Source of the DNA: CAJFUR01 sp904420575
GTDB taxonomy: Bacteria; Actinomycetota; Coriobacteriia; Coriobacteriales; Eggerthellaceae
Assembly (NCBI GenBank): GCA_965119745.1
Contig: OZ221973.1
Coordinates: 930,001 to 994,000, forward strand
DNA: 64,000 bases
Direction of reading: 5' to 3'
The translations under genes and the position numbers were made by a program. The notes below the pieces were generated by a model. The model had not been told where the DNA came from and made no database searches. It was given only the letters and a program-made list of their open reading frames with translations. How positions within the stretch are numbered: position 1 is the stretch's first letter; every line of letters begins with the position of its first letter. Below are positions 61,301 through 64,000 of the stretch, one piece after another.

Positions 61301-62722
61301 CACTCCGGAATCGATGCCTAGGCCTGCGCGCAGGAGGTTTTCGCCATAGCCGGTCACGGTGGCGTGCGCGATATGTGCGTAGGGCGTGCCGTTCGCGCTG
61401 CGCGGCAGGGCCACGAACAGGTCGGCCAGCATGTCGGCCGCCGTCTTGAGCGCGTCGCCGTCGGTGGCATGGTAGTCGGAATAGGCCAGCCGCCCCGCTT
61501 CGTCGAGCACGGCCAGCTTGACGGCCGTGGATCCGGCGTCAAGCCCCAGGTAGAGTGGGCCTGTACAGTCGAACAGGCGCACGCGTTCCATGCGGGCGCC
61601 TTCGTGGCGCGTGCGGAACTCCCGCAGCTCGTCCTCGCTGGCGAACAGGGGAGGCAGCCTCACGAGGTCGTTTTCGGGATTCGTCGCCTGCCGCACGCGC
61701 TCTTCCAGCTCTGAGAGGGAATGCACGAACGCCCGGGAGGAATCGTGCGGATCGCGCGGCGTCCCGGCTTCCGGCGCTTCGACCTTTGCCATCCCTGCAT
61801 CCGCCGCTTCTTCCGCACCTCGCGTCCCGCGTGCCGCGCCGACCTCTGGCGTCCCGGCTTCCGGCTCTCCTTCCGCGTCCAGCGCCTCGCGCGGCTCCCC
61901 GGCTTCCGGCTCTCCTTCCGCGCCTTGCGCCTTTTGCTTCTTCTCGGCCTCCTCGGCTGCCGCCAAGGCGGCTCCCATCGCCGTGAACAGGTGCGCATCG
62001 GGGGGCTTGATGCCTTCCTTGTGGGAGATGCCCAAGGCGGTGCGGAACCGTTGCACCAGGTCGGGAATGTGTTCCAGCGGCCCGCCCAGGAACACGACCG
62101 TTCCCTTGATGGGACGTCCGCAGGCCAATCCTCCCAGCGTCTGCCGCACGACGGCTTCCAGCGCGCTGGCGGCCAAATCGGACGTGCGCGCCCCGGCGTT
62201 GAGCAGCGGCCGCACGTCGGTTTGGGCGAACACGGCGCAGCGCGAGGCGATGGGGTAGATGCGGTTGGCTCCTAGGGCCAGCGAGCTCATGTTCTTGGAA
62301 GAGGTGCCCAGCATGAAGGCCATGGTGTCGATGAATCCGCCGGTGCCGCCGGCGCAGGTGGCGTTCATGCGCTGCTCCAGCCCACCCGTCAGGTAGACCA
62401 CCTTCGCGTCTTCGCCGCCCAGCTCGATGATGGCGTCCGCCTCGGGGTAGGCGCACTGCACGGCGTGGGTGGTGGCGATCACCTCCTGCACGAACGGCAG
62501 GCCCAGAAGCTCCGCCACGCCGATGCCCGCCGACCCCGTGACGCCGACGGTCCCTTCCAGATCGCCGTGGCGCCAGGCCAGGTCGTGCAGCGCTTCGGCA
62601 AGCGTGGTCTTGATGTCAGAGCGATGGCGGCGATACAGGGAGTGCACCAAGGTGCCGTGTTCGTCGACGACCACGACCTTGATGGTCTTCGATCCTGCGT
62701 CAATGCCGATGCGATAGCCCAT
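58286..62722 (-). CDS. Large 2-hydroxyacyl-CoA dehydratase activase-related protein (two BcrAD/BadFG domains + DUF2229/HgdB-like)
   Basis: The 1478-aa protein has ATG 62722 after GGGGAGG. Two ASKHA ATPase domains are in tandem: residues 3 to about 265 (RIGIDAGSKTIKVVVVDEHG, ELGGEDAKVV, CAGGTGGFIDTMA) and about 390-660 (YLGLDAGSTAVKLAVLDEAG, DIGGQDMKAIW, ACSSGCGSFIEG). These are the HgdC/BcrD-type activators with a cluster-binding Cys each. A linker with Gly/Glu/Pro repeats (about 265-345) joins them. Then come a GCENVCALSIVEF Cys motif, a DUF2229-like domain (SACIGLPGVLAAYEQGPFW, VCFPAKLAHTR) and a C-terminal HgdB-like region (RIGIVGNALLCFDPFMNDHV, YLQSFGCLKGHV). It contains its own repeats at 58794-58847. 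The target enzyme is not in the window. Confidence 0.88.
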   Translation of the reverse strand: MGYRIGIDAGSKTIKVVVVDEHGTLVHSLYRRHRSDIKTTLAEALHDLAWRHGDLEGTVGVTGSAGIGVAELLGLPFVQEVIATTHAVQCAYPEADAIIELGGEDAKVVYLTGGLEQRMNATCAGGTGGFIDTMAFMLGTSSKNMSSLALGANRIYPIASRCAVFAQTDVRPLLNAGARTSDLAASALEAVVRQTLGGLACGRPIKGTVVFLGGPLEHIPDLVQRFRTALGISHKEGIKPPDAHLFTAMGAALAAAEEAEKKQKAQGAEGEPEAGEPREALDAEGEPEAGTPEVGAARGTRGAEEAADAGMAKVEAPEAGTPRDPHDSSRAFVHSLSELEERVRQATNPENDLVRLPPLFASEDELREFRTRHEGARMERVRLFDCTGPLYLGLDAGSTAVKLAVLDEAGRLAYSDYHATDGDALKTAADMLADLFVALPRSANGTPYAHIAHATVTGYGENLLRAGLGIDSGVVETLAHVRAAQQFQPDLTFLLDIGGQDMKAIWVRDGRVANAVLNEACSSGCGSFIEGTAHSLRSTPYRFAAAALEAREPVDLGTKCTVFMTSRVRHAQKIGVETQDIAAGIAYSVVKNALFRIIGMSQLDSLGPHVVVQGGAFMSDAVLRAFELVGGIEAVRPDTAHLMGAIGAALTARLRANTLRKEGDAPKSSLVGAQELAALDPRRTAMRCTGCENVCALSIVEFATGRRFISGNRCDRAQACVERALKEKARTRSVGAGALGAYAGARDDAPGSDMPPARPTQPTESRPPNAIALEQKLLARFGDVLPGGRRGSACIGLPGVLAAYEQGPFWHTLFATLGFSLRVADDRRAEASGAAREGIGTIPSESVCFPAKLAHTRLHDLARQGVDAVFMPRYARGNRCPVTSLYASALADSVPLLRDSACQLASPELSIMKPSGLCDSGPDRAALLACLNDLATRADVPSVSEDELVKALADGLAAQRDFEDAVRRANERALAWTRRTGRRAAVLAGRPYHADPALLHGIDRVLVDVGFAVLSPLGLEDALAAEPCAAACAEPCAEPPRDPLSWKPGKRLVRLARMVAENPQLELVCLQSFGCGFDAISLTHARALLNEAGRPFTALKIDDIADTAHIRIRLRTLAETLEAEPLFQTQERAGRASIRTEGGAPARPSPSASAPKADAACAPEPSAATDVPPQPSDDMPDKQSPRPLLGGVEQADLDTAQQSVPNDACFVVSALAGRAIRLMEEDPALASLEIPAVCERCLLDALPAIVRQATGREPRIDWTTTWPSQDTTDTSFAAETPLATVTAHALHAPLAAGTSLAAGTSLATGTHPASAARAPHTSLAAVTPPQDAAHAPARPRIGIVGNALLCFDPFMNDHVARFVESQGCDVVLPDPSLLYTDDVRYLAQFDRFAAQGVHHVIYLQSFGCLKGHVQARGALHMIAKRHPGLPVTVIDYDPEASALNRENRVRLALSAAKAAVSASSGAHHLHGQLLQPRT
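58794..58847 (-). repeat. Three 18-bp coding repeats in the activase gene
   Basis: GTGCCGGCTGCGAGGGAC occurs three times in tandem (58794, 58812, 58830), with a diverged copy at 58743-58760. It encodes a repeated Ala-Ala-Gly-Thr-Ser-Leu hexapeptide in a low-complexity linker. Confidence 0.85.
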
Positions 62723-62774
62723 GAACCGTACCTCCCCGCATTCTTTTCGCCTCCATCATACCATTCGCGAGGGG

Positions 62775-62830
62775 AAGGCGGCGGCAGCCGGGGGATGCTG
62801 ACGAGACAAGGCGGCGGCAGCCGGGGAATG
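62775..62830. repeat. Two 23-bp direct repeats, period 33
   Basis: AAGGCGGCGGCAGCCGGGG-R-ATG at 62775-62797 and 62808-62830. A partial third copy (GCGGCTGCCGCAGGAATG) is near 62847. They lie in the divergent region between the activase and cyclase-like genes. Confidence 0.85.
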
Positions 62831-62981
62831 CGGACAAGGCAGGGTGGCGGCTGCCGCAGGAATGAACGCTGGCGGGAAAAGGTACGGGTGCTGGAGAGTA
62901 ACGGGAGGGCTCGGCACGTGACGCCTTGGCGACAGGAGGGTTTCTGCTGCTACCATGACAATTCCCGTGCGAGGAGCGTGT

Positions 62982-63812
62982 ATGAAACCGTACTACGAAG
63001 GCTGGTATCTGAAACAGCAGCAAGGCGACGACCTGCTGGCCGTCATCCCCGGCCGCGCGCAGGACCACGCCTTCGTCCAGGTGATCACTCCCCGCTATTC
63101 CGCTTACGTGCCCTTTCCGCTGAGCGAGTACCGCCTGGGCGCGTGCATGCAGGTCGGCGACAGCCTGTTTTCGCGCGACGGCATGGATCTGCAGGTGAGC
63201 ACTCCCGAAGTCGAACTCGAAGGCCAGCTGCGCTATGCCGGCCTCACGCCGCTGCGGTCCGACATCATGGGTCCTTTCGCGTTTCTGCCCATGGAGACCA
63301 AGCATACGGTGTTCAGCATGCGCCACGAGGTGCAGGGGTCGGTCACGCTCAATGGGGTGGCCTATCGGTTCGACGACGGGGTGGGGTACATGGAGGGCGA
63401 CCGCGGGCACAGCTTTCCGCAGGGATACACGTGGATCCAAAGCGTCGACCTTCCCTGTGACGCGTCGGTCATGCTGGCCGTGGCGACCATCCCCTTGGGG
63501 CCGCTGCATTTCATCGGCTGCATCGGCATCGTGGCGCTCGCGGGCCGCGAGTACCGCTTCGCCACCTATCGAGGGGTTCGCATCGTGCAGGCAGAAAGGC
63601 AGGCGGTCGAAGTGCGCCAGGGCCCCCTGCGCCTGCGCGTCGAGGTGCCCGAAACCCGTGGCCACAAACTGCAGGCGCCGACGCAGGGCAGCATGCGGCG
63701 CCTCATCCATGAAAGCCCCGCCGTCCCCGCCCACTTCACGTTCGCTTGCAAGGGAAAGACGCTGCTGGACGCCGAAAGCCCCCACACCAGCTTCGAGTTC
63801 GTGGAGGCATGA
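62982..63812 (+). CDS. Tocopherol cyclase-like protein
   Basis: The 276-aa protein starts at ATG 62982 with GAGGAGCG 4 bp upstream; ATG 62955 is a weaker in-frame option. The opening KPYYEGWYLKQQ is the family signature (yYEGWYfK), and the central GVGYMEGDRGHSFPQGYTWI matches the conserved E-x-x-W/G...FP..w.W stretch. The protein is beta-rich (two lipocalin-like halves). Plant members cyclise tocopherol precursors; bacterial members of this size lack a known substrate. It is monocistronic as far as visible. Confidence 0.83.
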   Translation: MKPYYEGWYLKQQQGDDLLAVIPGRAQDHAFVQVITPRYSAYVPFPLSEYRLGACMQVGDSLFSRDGMDLQVSTPEVELEGQLRYAGLTPLRSDIMGPFAFLPMETKHTVFSMRHEVQGSVTLNGVAYRFDDGVGYMEGDRGHSFPQGYTWIQSVDLPCDASVMLAVATIPLGPLHFIGCIGIVALAGREYRFATYRGVRIVQAERQAVEVRQGPLRLRVEVPETRGHKLQAPTQGSMRRLIHESPAVPAHFTFACKGKTLLDAESPHTSFEFVEA

Positions 63813-64000
63813 GGCTTGGCGCTTGGCGCGTTTGCCGTCTGCGTTGGAGGGGGGTGGCCCGTATTCAGCGGGGAGGGGGTTCCGCTCCGGCTGTCGCGGG
63901 CACCATGCGCTCGCCGGCCTTGTGAGGAGGGTCTCCGTATCCGGCTGTGGCCGATGCCATGCGCTCGCCTTCCGTGTCCGGAGAAGGCCTCGTCCCCGGA
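63813..64000. repeat. 54-bp tandem repeat at the window edge
   Basis: TCCGGCTGT (63886 and 63940) and CCATGCGCTCGCC (63903 and 63957) recur with the same 54-bp period, so at least two units of a tandem repeat begin near 63880 and run out of the window. No gene is seen. Confidence 0.7.

Overview
The window is GC-rich chromosome (about 65% by eye) that reads as a member of the Eggerthellaceae (class Coriobacteriia). The clues are two LuxR-type regulators fused to 12-helix membrane domains, a Tat-exported lipoprotein flavoprotein, several molybdenum enzymes with small Fe-S partners, and GC-rich hairpin terminators. This assignment is inference from gene content; no rRNA is present.

Region 1 (1-19.9 kb) is mostly core or household. 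It holds the C-terminal end of a membrane Ser/Thr kinase, pyridoxal/pyridoxamine kinase, a hybrid sensor kinase, serS, an aminotransferase, ddl, a YtxH / PRC-barrel / TVP38 envelope-stress-like group, a TM2-domain protein, a class I aldolase, a cstA remnant, tRNA-Leu(CAA), an M20 dipeptidase and a tyrosine phosphatase. Short tandem and palindromic repeats lie between many of these genes.

Region 2 (20-42 kb) is a dense accessory metabolic block. It starts with a DASS-type carboxylate transporter and an OFA-like MFS transporter. Next come a LysR regulator facing a molybdopterin enzyme with its ferredoxin partner, and a second LysR facing a nine-gene operon. That operon resembles E. coli cai plus fix: acyl-CoA dehydrogenase (CaiA-like), FixA, FixB, a hotdog thioesterase-like protein, a phytoene-desaturase-like flavoprotein, a CaiB-like CoA transferase, a CaiC-like CoA ligase, FixC and FixX. 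No CaiD, CaiE or CaiT homologue was seen. Converging on it is a three-gene operon: an MCFRP-type zinc-ribbon protein, a pyrogallol transhydroxylase / catechol dehydroxylase-like molybdenum subunit and its Fe-S subunit. This operon is divergent from a membrane LuxR regulator. The MFS gene and the nine-gene operon carry the same 18-bp sequence exactly 20 bp upstream of identical TATAAT boxes, which suggests one regulon. My hypothesis is a pathway that activates an unsaturated (perhaps aromatic) acid as a CoA thioester, reduces it with electrons delivered by FixABCX, and may be linked to reductive removal or transfer of ring hydroxyls.

Region 3 (43.7-55.6 kb) contains a LytTR response regulator with a nitroreductase, an XRE regulator with palindromic operators, initiator tRNA-Met, rarD, a second hybrid kinase, htpG, a second membrane LuxR and a Tat flavoprotein reductase.

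Region 4 (55.6-64 kb) contains moeA and three 37-bp repeats. These are followed by a C-terminal fragment of a nitrogenase component 1-like protein, an intact NifH-like ATPase, and a convergent, overlapping 1478-aa two-activase-domain protein of the 2-hydroxyacyl-CoA dehydratase activator family. A tocopherol-cyclase-like protein ends the window. No transposase, integrase, CRISPR array or rRNA was found.
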